In this document: positions 1 through 8,139 of the stretch, in pieces
How the letters are laid out: each line of letters starts with the position of its first letter
Numbering within the stretch: the stretch's first letter is position 1
Position numbers and translations under genes: made by a program
Assembly: GCA_934561395.1 (NCBI GenBank)
Contig: CAKTGF010000001.1
Location: forward strand, 310,001-374,000
Origin: an uncultured Eubacterium sp.
GTDB lineage: Bacteria; Bacillota; Clostridia; Oscillospirales; Acutalibacteraceae
Length of the DNA: 64,000 nt
Direction of reading: 5' to 3'
Notes under the pieces: generated by a model
What the model was told of the DNA's origin: nothing
Database searches by the model: none
The model's input: the letters and a program-made list of their open reading frames with translations, nothing else

Positions 1-111
1 AACAACAGCTACAAACGGCCTTTTCATTTCGAGTTCGTCAATACCGAGAGCTCGTAAGAGAGAACGATGAGGAGCCCTTGACGGACCCTCCTTGATTAAA
101 TCAGATCTCAT
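1..111 (-). CDS. ilvD: Dihydroxy-acid dehydratase, N-terminal fragment (window edge)
   Basis: Only the first 37 codons are present; the gene runs off the left edge. The reading gives MRSDLIKEG, then SRAPHRSLLRALG and ELEMKRPF, which is the highly conserved start of IlvD/Edd-family dehydratases. IlvD removes water from 2,3-dihydroxy-isovalerate and -methylvalerate in valine, leucine and isoleucine synthesis and uses a cytoplasmic Fe-S cluster. In-frame ATGs also lie at 117 and 120; the one at 111 is preferred because GAGG sits 10 bases upstream and because the family usually starts at this residue. The rest of the protein, including the Fe-S cysteines, is not visible. Confidence 0.88.
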   Translation of the reverse strand, partial: MRSDLIKEGPSRAPHRSLLRALGIDELEMKRPFVAVV

Positions 112-169
112 TGTCATCATACCTCATTTATATAATATAAATTAATATTTTATATGCGTGTTTTTTGTT

Positions 170-198
170 ATCCTACCACAAACACACCGTAAAATCAA
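170..198 (-). promoter_or_regulatory. Candidate sigma-A promoter for ilvD
   Basis: On the minus strand TTGATT (193-198) and TAGGAT (170-175) are separated by 17 bases, with TG one base before the -10 (extended -10). It lies about 60 bases upstream of the ilvD start. No leader-peptide attenuator or T-box was recognised in the short leader. Confidence 0.45.
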
Positions 199-259
199 GA
201 TTATTGTCAATATTTCTAATAATAGCGCATTTTATTTGTATAAAATATACAATCAGTAA

Positions 260-874
260 TCAAAACAGCTCAGGCTTAAGCTTAATTGAATCCTCAGGTG
301 TAATCTGCCTTATTACTCTGCAAGGATTACCCACAGCCAGGGAGTTTGCGGGAATGTCACGGCTGACAACACTGCCTGCGCCGATAACACAGCCCTCCCC
401 TATTGTTACCCCTGCAAGAACGGTAACATTGCTTGCAAGCCAGCAGTTTGAGCCGATTGTAATGGGCTTGCCGTATTCATCGTCATAGGCTGTGCCGTTA
501 TCCCTGAATTTTATTTTGCGCTCACTTGCGATAAAGGGGTGCACAGGTGTGGCAATCATGCAGTTTGGACCGAAGAATACATTGTCGCCGATGGTTACGG
601 GGCAGGTGTCCAAAACTGTAAAATTAAAATTGGCATAGCAGTTTTTACCAAAGCTTGTGAAAGCACCGTAGTCAAAATAAACAGGGCCCTGCAAAAACAG
701 CCCGCTGCCGTGGTTCGGCACAAGCCTGTCCATAATTTTAATCCTTTCCTCATCATCCTCAAAAAGAGCATTAAATTGTTGTGAAAGCTTGTGAGCGTTT
801 ATACGCATTTTATTAAGTTCTTCATCGCTTGGGTCATAAATTTTACCTGCAAGCATTTTTTCCTTTTCAGTCAT
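260..874 (-). CDS. Sugar O-acetyltransferase (maltose/galactoside acetyltransferase family)
   Basis: 204-residue protein of the Maa/LacA/NodL group, which move an acetyl group from acetyl-CoA to a sugar hydroxyl in the cytoplasm. The N-terminus (MTEKEKMLAGKIYDP) is the family's short helical cap; residues about 60-185 are a left-handed beta-helix built of hexapeptide repeats (for example VTIGDNVFFGPN and VTIGEGCVIGAGSVV). The TPVHPF segment carries the expected catalytic histidine. An open frame extends 20 codons further upstream, but the ATG at 874 has GGAGG eight bases before it and matches the family N-terminus. It appears monocistronic. The real sugar substrate cannot be told from sequence. 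Confidence 0.9.
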   Translation of the reverse strand: MTEKEKMLAGKIYDPSDEELNKMRINAHKLSQQFNALFEDDEERIKIMDRLVPNHGSGLFLQGPVYFDYGAFTSFGKNCYANFNFTVLDTCPVTIGDNVFFGPNCMIATPVHPFIASERKIKFRDNGTAYDDEYGKPITIGSNCWLASNVTVLAGVTIGEGCVIGAGSVVSRDIPANSLAVGNPCRVIRQITPEDSIKLKPELF

Positions 875-1067
875 TGCATAGCCCTCCGAAAGCAGCTTTT
901 TTAGTATTATATCATTTATTTTGCCCCGTATCAATTATCAGCTTGCCAAAGGCAGGCGGTTATTCGGGCAGTGCGCTGTGTATTTTTTATGCTGAAAGCC
1001 TCTCTTTTGTGCCTAATAGGGTATAGGTACTTTATATACATAGGGGTATAGATTATAAATTGGCAAA

Positions 1068-1103
1068 AATAATATGCGGCAAAATTAATTGTCGCATATT
1101 ATT
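1068..1103 (-). terminator. Rho-independent terminator of the BspA-like gene
   Basis: Perfect 11-base inverted repeat AATAATATGCG (1068-1078) / CGCATATTATT (1093-1103) with a 14-base loop. Read on the minus strand it starts just after the BspA-like stop codon and is followed by TTTTTG. Confidence 0.75.
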
Positions 1104-1109
1104 AAAACA

Positions 1110-4100
1110 TTATTTTGTGGTTACCGATTTTGCGGCGCTCCAGCCTGAGTAAAGTTTAACTCTCTTGCCGCCCACCGTTACTGTTTTGTAGGTGCGAACA
1201 CGCACATAATACTTTTTCTTTGCTGTAAGACCGCTTACGGATTTTGAAACTGTGCTGTTCTTTGCCACGGTTACGGTTTTTGCGCTTGTAAACTTGCTGC
1301 TTGTGCTGTATTGCACCTGATAGCCGCTTGTTTGGGTGGCTTGCTTTTTCCAAGTTACCTTAAAGCCCTTTTTGGCTGCGGTTACCTTTGAAATATCGGT
1401 GCCCTTGGGGTTAATGTTATAGGTCAGCGATTTTGTGCCGCTGTATTTACCCTTTAGGGTTACCTTAATGGTATATTTGCCAACATATTTCATTCCGCTT
1501 GGGTATGATACCGTGTAATCGGTGCCGCTTTTAAGGTTGTTGCCCTTACTGTCCTTAACAATAACAGAGGGCTTTTGAACCTTGCCGTTGTAGGTGTAGG
1601 CCGTTTTGCTCAGCTTAATGCCGGATGCCCTGTAAATTGTTGTTTTGTTTGTGATTTTGCCACATAATGTGCACTTTTTATAGGTTTGACCGTCCTTTGA
1701 GGTGGTGGCTCTAACGGTTACGGTGCTGTAATTATGGTTGCAAATAAGGGTAAAGTTAACACCGTGAGCCTTTGCATAGGTGTGTGCGGCAGAACCTGAA
1801 TAGCATTTCAGGGTAAAGCCCTCAAAAGCCTTGTAATAATCGCCCTCATAGTAGCCCATGCACTGCTCGCCCATATATTTTACACTCTTTGGCACGGTAA
1901 CGCTGCCGTTTCTCAAATTAAAGAATGCATGGTCACAAATGCCCACTGTGCCGTTTGCAACGGTAAAATCGCCGCTGTAGCAAGTGGTGGCAATAACCCA
2001 TTTGTCGGCGTATTTAATGGGGCTGCTTGATTGGTCATTTAAAAGCTTGGTGCTGATAAATGCATTGTTGCCCATGTGCTGAAGTGTTGACGGCAGCTTA
2101 ACGGTTGCCAGACTATTACAGCCTGAGAACAAAAGCTCGCCCATTGAAATCAAACCGTCTTCAAAGGTTACGCTTTCCAAATTATAACAGTTTGAAATTG
2201 CAAAATTGCCGATTGTTTTAACACTTCCGGGTATTGTAAGGCTTGTAAAGTTATTGTATGATAATGCGCCTTCGCCAATACTTTCAATGGTGTCGGGCAA
2301 ATTGATATACTGCATCCAATAATTATGGCGTGTGCCGTCGGTAGGCGAAAATACATGGTCGGCAATATGGCGTGTGCCTTCTTTAATGTTTACGGTTTCT
2401 ACAGACTCTTCAAAGTCCTCATAGCCGATAATCCAATCGCCCCAATAAACGCCCTCCTTCGGCTGAGAGTCGGAAAGGGGTGCGTACTCAAATGGGTTGT
2501 AGCCAACCTGTTTAAGCCCCGTTGGGCAGTAGGTTTCCGCAATTGCGGTGTAGCTAAAGGCATGGTTACCTATTTTTTCCAGACTGTCAGGCAGGGTAAT
2601 ATTTGCCAGCGCACTGCATTTGAAAAATGCAGTAAGGCCTATTTCATTAAGGTTAGAAGAAAACTCAACGGAGGTAAGTTTTACACAGGTGTTAAAGGCA
2701 TTGTCCCCTATATATGTTACACTGTCCGGCATGGTGATTGACTGTAATGAACGGCAGTCATAAAACGCCCAGCCCTCAATTCGCTGTAAATTTTTAGGCA
2801 ATGTTACAGAGGTCAAATAATTACACTCTTTGAAGGTGTCCTGCTCAATGCGTGTTACCCCGTCAGGAATTTTAATAGACGTTAATTGTCGGCAATAACT
2901 GAACGCCTCAGGATGAATTTCCTTTAAGCCTGCGGGCAAATCAATTGTGGTGAAATGTGCGCCGCCAAAGGCCTCGGTTTCAATAACCTCAACAGTGCTT
3001 GGAATATTAACATTCTCAAGGGGTAAGCCGTCAAAGGAGTGGGCACGAATAGCGGTTAAGCCCTCGGGCAGGCGTGCAGAAACAAGCTGGCTGTATTGGA
3101 AAGCACTCTCCTCAATTTCGGTTACACTGTCGGGAATATAAATGCTCTCCAAGCCGCTGTATTCAAATGCAGCAAAGCCGATTCTTGTAAGTGTTTCGGG
3201 CAGGGTAATCGACTTTAATGCCTCGCAGGTATCAAAGGTATATTCCTTAATCTCCTTAAGCGTTGCAGGCAGTCGCACCTGTGAAAGGTTCGTGCAATCC
3301 TTAAATGCACTTTCGCCGATAATGGTTACGGAGTCGGGAATGGTAATAGATTTAAGATTTTCACAGCCGCTGAAAGCTTCATTACCTATGGATTTAATAT
3401 TTGAGTGTAACGGCATTTCAGTTAAGCTTGAACATGTTTGAAATGCCGATTCGGGTATTTTTGTAACTCCGCTCGGTATTGTAACATTTTGCAGCTTTGT
3501 GCAATACCTAAAACAGCAAACGCCAATGCTTGTAAGGCTTGAAGGCAGCGGCACCGTTGTCAGCTCGCCGCAAAAATCAAAGGCATAGTCGCCGATTTTC
3601 GTTACACTGTCGGGCAGGCTTACGGATTGCAGAGTTTCGCTGCTGTAAAAAGCCCAGGGCGCAACGGTGGTTAAGGTTGACGGTGCGGTATATGATGTGC
3701 TCTTTTTGCCCCTGGGGAACAAATAAACACAGGTTTTTGCCGCATTGTAAAGCACATTATCCTGCACCGCAAGGTAGCTGTTGCCTGAGGTAAGCTTTAC
3801 AGTTGATAATGCGGAGCAATCCTTAAACGCACCTGTGCCGATATAGCGCAGGCTGGCAGGCAAAGTAACAGTTGTAAGCGTTTCTGTCCCCGGGAACGCA
3901 TAGCTTGCGATACCCTTTGTGCCCGCAGTAACGGAATAGCTTTTTATTTCACTCATATCGTCTGACGAGCCAGCAAGCAGCCAACCGTCAAGATACAGGG
4001 CCTTGTTGGTATAATTATCCGCAGTGTCAAACGCAGTTGCGGAAAAAACGCCCTCGCCAACGCTTGTAACCGTTGACGGTATATGGGGCGATGCCAAATC

Positions 4101-4505
4101 AGAACAGTTATTAAATGCATTATCGCCAATGGTTTTTAAGCCTCTTGGCAGCGACACGGTTTTAATATTGTAGCAGTCGCCGAAAGCAAGTCTGCCAATG
4201 CTTGTAACGCCGGTGGGCACTGTAACCGATTTAAGCTCATACTTTCCGAAGAAAGCACTTGTGCCGATTGCGGTTACCTTTTTGCCGCCTAATGTGGACG
4301 GAATTTTTAAATCCGCCGTGGTGCGGCCCTTGTACTCTGTGATTTTTACTGTGCCGTTGCTTTGAACAGTGTAAACATAGTCCCCTGATTGCTGGTCAGC
4401 CGCATAGGCATTAACAGGCGATAACAGGGTTCCTGCAGGCAGCGCAGGGGCAGTCAGCAGCATAATAATTGCCAAAAGCCACGCACAGCAGCGCTTAGTT
4501 TTCAT
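1110..4505 (-). CDS. BspA-type leucine-rich-repeat secreted protein
   Basis: 1131-residue exported protein. A signal peptide (MKTKRCCAWLL, hydrophobic core, AYAAD cleavage region) is followed by more than twenty LRR_5/BspA repeats of about 23 residues with the pattern 'IGxxAFxxCxxLxxVxLPxxVxxI' over roughly residues 40-860. After them come a Cys-containing HNYS...CTLCGK linker, an Ig-like module with a TYNGKVQKP start, and a C-terminal fibronectin-III-like module ending in SGWSAAKSVTTK. BspA-type LRRs in gut bacteria and protozoa mediate adhesion and protein binding, so a surface or secreted adhesin role is inferred. No LPxTG anchor or S-layer homology domain is seen. The start at 4505 is chosen because GGGAGG lies seven bases upstream and the signal peptide begins there. 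It has its own promoter and terminator. Confidence 0.9.
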   Translation of the reverse strand: MKTKRCCAWLLAIIMLLTAPALPAGTLLSPVNAYAADQQSGDYVYTVQSNGTVKITEYKGRTTADLKIPSTLGGKKVTAIGTSAFFGKYELKSVTVPTGVTSIGRLAFGDCYNIKTVSLPRGLKTIGDNAFNNCSDLASPHIPSTVTSVGEGVFSATAFDTADNYTNKALYLDGWLLAGSSDDMSEIKSYSVTAGTKGIASYAFPGTETLTTVTLPASLRYIGTGAFKDCSALSTVKLTSGNSYLAVQDNVLYNAAKTCVYLFPRGKKSTSYTAPSTLTTVAPWAFYSSETLQSVSLPDSVTKIGDYAFDFCGELTTVPLPSSLTSIGVCCFRYCTKLQNVTIPSGVTKIPESAFQTCSSLTEMPLHSNIKSIGNEAFSGCENLKSITIPDSVTIIGESAFKDCTNLSQVRLPATLKEIKEYTFDTCEALKSITLPETLTRIGFAAFEYSGLESIYIPDSVTEIEESAFQYSQLVSARLPEGLTAIRAHSFDGLPLENVNIPSTVEVIETEAFGGAHFTTIDLPAGLKEIHPEAFSYCRQLTSIKIPDGVTRIEQDTFKECNYLTSVTLPKNLQRIEGWAFYDCRSLQSITMPDSVTYIGDNAFNTCVKLTSVEFSSNLNEIGLTAFFKCSALANITLPDSLEKIGNHAFSYTAIAETYCPTGLKQVGYNPFEYAPLSDSQPKEGVYWGDWIIGYEDFEESVETVNIKEGTRHIADHVFSPTDGTRHNYWMQYINLPDTIESIGEGALSYNNFTSLTIPGSVKTIGNFAISNCYNLESVTFEDGLISMGELLFSGCNSLATVKLPSTLQHMGNNAFISTKLLNDQSSSPIKYADKWVIATTCYSGDFTVANGTVGICDHAFFNLRNGSVTVPKSVKYMGEQCMGYYEGDYYKAFEGFTLKCYSGSAAHTYAKAHGVNFTLICNHNYSTVTVRATTSKDGQTYKKCTLCGKITNKTTIYRASGIKLSKTAYTYNGKVQKPSVIVKDSKGNNLKSGTDYTVSYPSGMKYVGKYTIKVTLKGKYSGTKSLTYNINPKGTDISKVTAAKKGFKVTWKKQATQTSGYQVQYSTSSKFTSAKTVTVAKNSTVSKSVSGLTAKKKYYVRVRTYKTVTVGGKRVKLYSGWSAAKSVTTK

Positions 4506-4585
4506 AAAAATACCTCCCAATCATAATAATTTCTCTTTTATAATATGGCATAAATACATAAAATAAAATAATTTATGCTATTTTA

Positions 4586-4615
4586 AGTATAGCACAATAG
4601 CCAATATTCTGTCAA
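4586..4615 (-). promoter_or_regulatory. Sigma-A promoter of the BspA-like gene
   Basis: Minus-strand TTGACA (4610-4615) and TATACT (4586-4591) with an 18-base spacer and an extended TG before the -10. It lies about 80 bases upstream of the gene and is a near-consensus match. Confidence 0.7.
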
Positions 4616-4667
4616 TAATTCAGTATAATTTTGTTTAAACCGCCATTTACGCTCCCATATAAACAAA

Positions 4668-4692
4668 AACAGCCACTTAAAAAGTGACTGTT
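4668..4692 (-). terminator. Terminator after the PAP2 gene
   Basis: Inverted repeat of 11 bases (4668-4678 / 4682-4692) with a 3-base loop. Only the minus-strand RNA pairs fully (one G-U), and it is followed by TTTGTTT, so it acts in the direction of the PAP2 gene about 80 bases upstream. Confidence 0.65.
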
Positions 4693-4772
4693 TAATAACA
4701 TACATAATTAAAACTTAATGCCGAAATCAACCCATGTTTACAAAGCGTTCAACCACCTTGCCGTTAACCAGA

Positions 4773-5807
4773 TTAACCTATAACCTTTCTTTCAACAAAG
4801 CTGTTGTAAATTGACCTTACAATAAGAAAAACTGTGTAGCCGATAATCATAGCGCCTGCAACATCCGTTAAATAGTGGGCACCTGTCACAAGCCTTGTGT
4901 ATGCCATAACAAAGGTGTAAACCGTTGCAACGCACAAAGCAAAGGGGGCAAGCTTTTTAAGCCTGTCAAATGTAGTGCACACCAGCATTAATAAAAATGT
5001 TGAGGTTGCGTAGGTGGTGTGGCCGCTGGGGAATGAATCTGCCCTGCTATAAATGCCCATATCGTCGCCGATTTTGTACCAAGGGGTAAATGCGCCGAAA
5101 TCAGTACCCTTTGCCATAACGCTTGTAAGTGGGCTGTGCTTGCCCTCGCTTAAGCCCTCGTCATTTAAAAAGCCGTTTGAATAAGCTACCATTTCCCTAA
5201 AACGCACCCTTGAAGTAATATTTTTACATTCTTCAACAATTTTGCACAAAATGCCGAAAAGCACTCCTGCAAGAGCAAGAGCCTCCAGCCTTTTTAGTGC
5301 ATTTTTATCAATTTTCGACACAAGAATTATAGAAATTATCGCAACTACAAAGCTTATGCCAAAGTAAATGGGCTGACCCCAATTATCCTTGCCCTGCAAA
5401 AGCAAAATGTTTTTAATAACATTTTCAATAAGCTTTTTCCAGCCCACGCCGCAAAGAACAAAAAAGCCAAGGGTAGTAATTGCCTTAACAATAAAGTTGA
5501 AAAGCTTATAAGCCTTGCCGTCGGTGTTTTTTGCAGGCTTAACAAAGGGTAAAAGCTTGCCGATAACCGTCAGGCTTTCGTTTAAATCACGCCTGCAAAC
5601 AAAAATAATGGCAAAGGCAATGCCCCAAATGCCCCAATATGTAAATTGACCGAATGCCTCCGCAAGCTGTGCAAAGGTGTTTTCAGGGTTAAAAATTGCC
5701 ATATCAATTTTTAAATCAAGAGCTGTGCCCACAGCCATTAACGCAATTGCAACGGCATAAAAAATCACAGAATAAACTATAAAAGCCTTGCTTTTGGTTT
5801 TCTTCAT
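4773..5807 (-). CDS. PAP2-family membrane phosphatase
   Basis: 344-residue polytopic membrane protein with about six to eight hydrophobic segments. The C-terminal part holds two of the PAP2/acid-phosphatase motifs: SFPSGHTTYATS near residue 265 and TRLVTGAHYLTD near residue 310, with the catalytic histidines in both. The first motif (KxxxxxxRP) is not clear. PAP2 enzymes dephosphorylate lipid phosphates such as phosphatidic acid, phosphatidylglycerol phosphate or undecaprenyl pyrophosphate at the membrane; which of these applies here cannot be decided. The N-terminal half is longer than in small bacterial PAP2 proteins and has a soluble loop around residues 200-250. ATG start follows GGAAAGG. 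The gene is alone between its own promoter and terminator. Confidence 0.85.
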   Translation of the reverse strand: MKKTKSKAFIVYSVIFYAVAIALMAVGTALDLKIDMAIFNPENTFAQLAEAFGQFTYWGIWGIAFAIIFVCRRDLNESLTVIGKLLPFVKPAKNTDGKAYKLFNFIVKAITTLGFFVLCGVGWKKLIENVIKNILLLQGKDNWGQPIYFGISFVVAIISIILVSKIDKNALKRLEALALAGVLFGILCKIVEECKNITSRVRFREMVAYSNGFLNDEGLSEGKHSPLTSVMAKGTDFGAFTPWYKIGDDMGIYSRADSFPSGHTTYATSTFLLMLVCTTFDRLKKLAPFALCVATVYTFVMAYTRLVTGAHYLTDVAGAMIIGYTVFLIVRSIYNSFVERKVIG

Positions 5808-5846
5808 AAGTCATAACCTTTCCTAATGTAATATAAATTTAACATT

Positions 5847-5875
5847 ATTTTAACATTTGGGGACTGTATAATCAA
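5847..5875 (-). promoter_or_regulatory. Candidate promoter of the PAP2 gene
   Basis: Minus-strand TTGATT (5870-5875), 17-base spacer, TAAAAT (5847-5852) with TG one base before the -10. It is about 40 bases upstream of the start codon. Confidence 0.5.
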
Positions 5876-5947
5876 CCTATAAAGTAAAAATATTCCAATC
5901 AGGCATAAATTATTCTGTTTTTGCAAAGCGTAAATATAAATCAACCG

Positions 5948-6703
5948 TCATTTATTGCCGTTTTCTATGCCGGCAAGCTTTAAAAATTTCTTGTCTGACT
6001 GAATTGCCTGCGTTATAAATTTGCCATTCTTAAACAATGCGTAGGTTGTAACGGGGGCAGGAACATTTTGCGCCGATTTTTTGTCGGTAATGTGAATTAC
6101 TTTAAGTGGAATACCGTTATTTCTTGCAACCTCCTGCACCCTCGGCACCCAATAATATGTAAAGGGGCATTGGTCGGTGTAGTATATAACAAAGCCCTTT
6201 TCCGATATAGAAGGAGTTTTTGCGCATTCCTTAAATTTGGGCGGCTGAACATTTTCCTTAAGGGGCAAATACATCAGGTTAATTCCCGTGGCAGTTGTGT
6301 CGGCAACGGAAAAGCCCTTGTAAGCCATATATTTCGGGTCTGACAAAAATTCCTTTTTCCTTTTATCCGAGGAAAGTATGCAAACACCCTTTTTACCCTG
6401 CTCCCGAGCGTCATTAATACAGTGCGAAAGCAAATCATTAGAATATCCGTGCCCTTTCATAGCGCCTGCAATCCACATGCAGTTAATATAAATATATCCG
6501 TCCGCCTCAATGGGAACCCAGGCGTTTTCGGCAGGAATATACTCTATAAAGCATTTTCCACGCTCTGCACTGCGGTAAAAAACAAGCCCCTCGTCAAAGC
6601 GTTCTTTAAGCCATTCCTTCTTTTTAATGCTTTGCTTGCCCGACATAGCACAGCAAATATGCTCCTTATCTATGTTTTCAGCTGTTATTCTAATAAATTC
6701 CAT
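5948..6703 (-). CDS. GNAT acetyltransferase with C-terminal YoaP domain
   Basis: 251 residues in two parts. Residues 1-140 form a GNAT-like N-acetyltransferase fold, including WIAGAMKGHGYSNDLLSHC as the acetyl-CoA-binding region. Residues about 165-245 match the YoaP extension known from Bacillus and Clostridia acetyltransferases, with a thioredoxin-like YYTDQCPFTYYW segment and a TTYALFKNGKF strand. The substrate is unknown. GNAT enzymes transfer acetyl groups to amines in the cytoplasm. ATG start has TGAGG seven bases upstream. No partner gene is nearby; the region downstream of its stop is a plain AT-rich spacer. Confidence 0.82.
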   Translation of the reverse strand: MEFIRITAENIDKEHICCAMSGKQSIKKKEWLKERFDEGLVFYRSAERGKCFIEYIPAENAWVPIEADGYIYINCMWIAGAMKGHGYSNDLLSHCINDAREQGKKGVCILSSDKRKKEFLSDPKYMAYKGFSVADTTATGINLMYLPLKENVQPPKFKECAKTPSISEKGFVIYYTDQCPFTYYWVPRVQEVARNNGIPLKVIHITDKKSAQNVPAPVTTYALFKNGKFITQAIQSDKKFLKLAGIENGNK

Positions 6704-6845
6704 AAGATTACCTCACAAAAGTAATTATGATTATTAAATGCCTTTTGTGTTTTGCTATATTTCATTTTACTTAAATTTAAACCGTTAGTCAAGATATGCA
6801 GAAATCGGCCTTTCTGCGGTTGTATTAATCGCAATACAGCGCAAG

Positions 6846-6975
6846 CCTGCCTTGTAAAGTGAGGGGGGACCACGCTTTGCGTGGTGGAGGGATTTCCAAC
6901 ACAAAGCCTCACAATTTCGCCTAATCCTTCAGTCAAACCTAACGGTTTGCCGACCCCCTTTATCAGGAAACCCGG
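6846..6975. repeat. Putative dispersed intergenic repeat with palindromic core
   Basis: The segment has the 15-base perfect hairpin CCACGC-TTT-GCGTGG (6870-6884), a run of six G upstream, and a composition sharply different from the AT-rich flanks. Its minus strand is open (codes GLTEGLGEIVRLCVGNPSTT), but the frame looks like a by-product of the repeat, not a gene. Only one copy lies in this window, so repeat status is inferred from its appearance. Confidence 0.4.
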
Positions 6976-7095
6976 TCGGTTAAAAAGCAACTATACCGTG
7001 TTTGCGAACACCGTATAAACAGAAAAAGCCCTTTGAGAGCAGATTTTCTCCTCTCTATTCTCCAAATTCCGATTTGTATTTTTGTTTGTTTTAAA

Positions 7096-7125
7096 AATGG
7101 GCAATCCCGATTGGAATTGCCCATT
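7096..7125 (-). terminator. Terminator hairpin
   Basis: Ten-base perfect stem AATGGGCAAT (7096-7105) / ATTGCCCATT (7116-7125), 10-base loop. On the minus strand it is followed by TTTAAAAC. It probably ends the transcript of the unknown gene whose stop lies about 255 bases upstream. Confidence 0.5.
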
Positions 7126-7379
7126 AGTCAGTTAATTATTATTGCTCGTTTGGAATCGGCTTCATTGTTGGGACTTTTTTGCAGTTTTTTCATACTTGCC
7201 CAAACTCATACTAATACTGTATAAATTACTTATTTCCAAATTATCGTCTTCTCTATATCTTTACCCTTCTTTGAGTCATTTGGGGTGCAAATGACGTGGA
7301 TGGTAATTTTAATAGAAATCTTACATTTTTATTCCATTCCATATTTAGTTGTTTCCATAGTCTGCCCTTTCAAAACTAA

Positions 7380-7979
7380 TCACTCTGCTCTTGTGTCTGC
7401 TAAGTACATTCCCCAATCTTTTAATTCTTCCGGCAAATCATACACCGATCTTCCTTTATAATCACATCTTTCAGCCTGTCCCGGTGTTTTATCAGAAAAT
7501 GTATCCCACGCTGTAATTAGACTTTCTACTTTTTCAATTCCATGAGCTTCAAAAAACTCATTGTAGTTTGATAACTGCTGGCTATAAATCGTTACCACAT
7601 TATATTTATCAAGCATGATTTCATCCAGACTTTCATGACAGCCAAATCCAAATCTGTTCATGCCGTCATTGATAAGAAGTTCCCCATATCTTTCCAATAA
7701 TACAAGACATTCTTCCTTTGAACACCCATCTATATAATAAATATCTTTATGTGTTTCCTCTAATATTCCCGGAGCAACTGAATTTTCTCTATCACACGCA
7801 ACTGGTAATTCTAAAATAAAAAATAACGGTTCATCATGCATTACAATGAAATGCTGGAATACCTCTTTTATCTTTTCTATATCAACATTAGCCATTAACG
7901 TCACGTCATTTGTTATTTCGTATTCCTCATTCAATCTTTCCGGCTCATATATTTTATATCCCTTAGCAAGATTTAGCAT
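7380..7979 (-). CDS. Hypothetical protein, AT-rich, possibly horizontally acquired
   Basis: 199-residue soluble protein without signal peptide or membrane segment; I do not recognise a family. It is acidic, rich in E/D/Y, and contains the segments ITNDVTLMANVD, HDEPLFFILELPV, and near the end GQAERCDYKGRSVYDLPEE. Codon use differs from neighbours: many TCT, CAT, ATT and AAT codons, where most genes here use more C-ending codons. It has AAGGGG upstream of the ATG at 7979 and a hairpin terminator downstream. Its size, acidity and solitary setting next to a repeat would fit an orphan immunity-type or accessory protein, but that is only a guess. Confidence 0.7.
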   Translation of the reverse strand: MLNLAKGYKIYEPERLNEEYEITNDVTLMANVDIEKIKEVFQHFIVMHDEPLFFILELPVACDRENSVAPGILEETHKDIYYIDGCSKEECLVLLERYGELLINDGMNRFGFGCHESLDEIMLDKYNVVTIYSQQLSNYNEFFEAHGIEKVESLITAWDTFSDKTPGQAERCDYKGRSVYDLPEELKDWGMYLADTRAE

Positions 7980-8139
7980 CTACACTTCCCCTTTAACATT
8001 TTATAGACTTAAACTATGTATCTCTAAACATTTCCGCCTCTATATTGGCTCTGTTCCTACATTTCACAGAAGCATAAATTTAACATAGATACTTTTTATT
8101 TATTATCCGGTTCTTCGGGTAAAATTTCTACAATATAAT

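Larger units (their letters stand above)
6704..7379. other. 676-base gene-free stretch with repeat-like palindromic segment
   Basis: No convincing gene lies here. Positions about 6841-6975 hold a G/C-richer segment with the palindrome CCACGCTTTGCGTGG (6870-6884) flanked by GAGGGGGGAC and TGGAGGGATTTCC; I recall similar stretches as dispersed intergenic repeats in gut Clostridia, but cannot check copy number here. Positions 7096-7125 are a terminator hairpin. The remainder (7126-7379) is AT-rich and holds only very short open frames. The stretch separates the YoaP-type gene from an AT-rich unknown gene, and looks like an accessory insertion point. Confidence 0.5.

Noticed and set aside
1110..1400. 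Sortase (LPxTG) anchor at the end of the BspA-like protein
   Set aside because: The C-terminus ends in SAAKSVTTK, with no LPxTG, hydrophobic segment or positive tail.
6685..6990. 101-codon open frame on the minus strand over the repeat-like segment
   Set aside because: It runs through the palindromic repeat and then the YoaP-gene leader, has no ribosome site, and its sequence reads like translated intergenic repeat.
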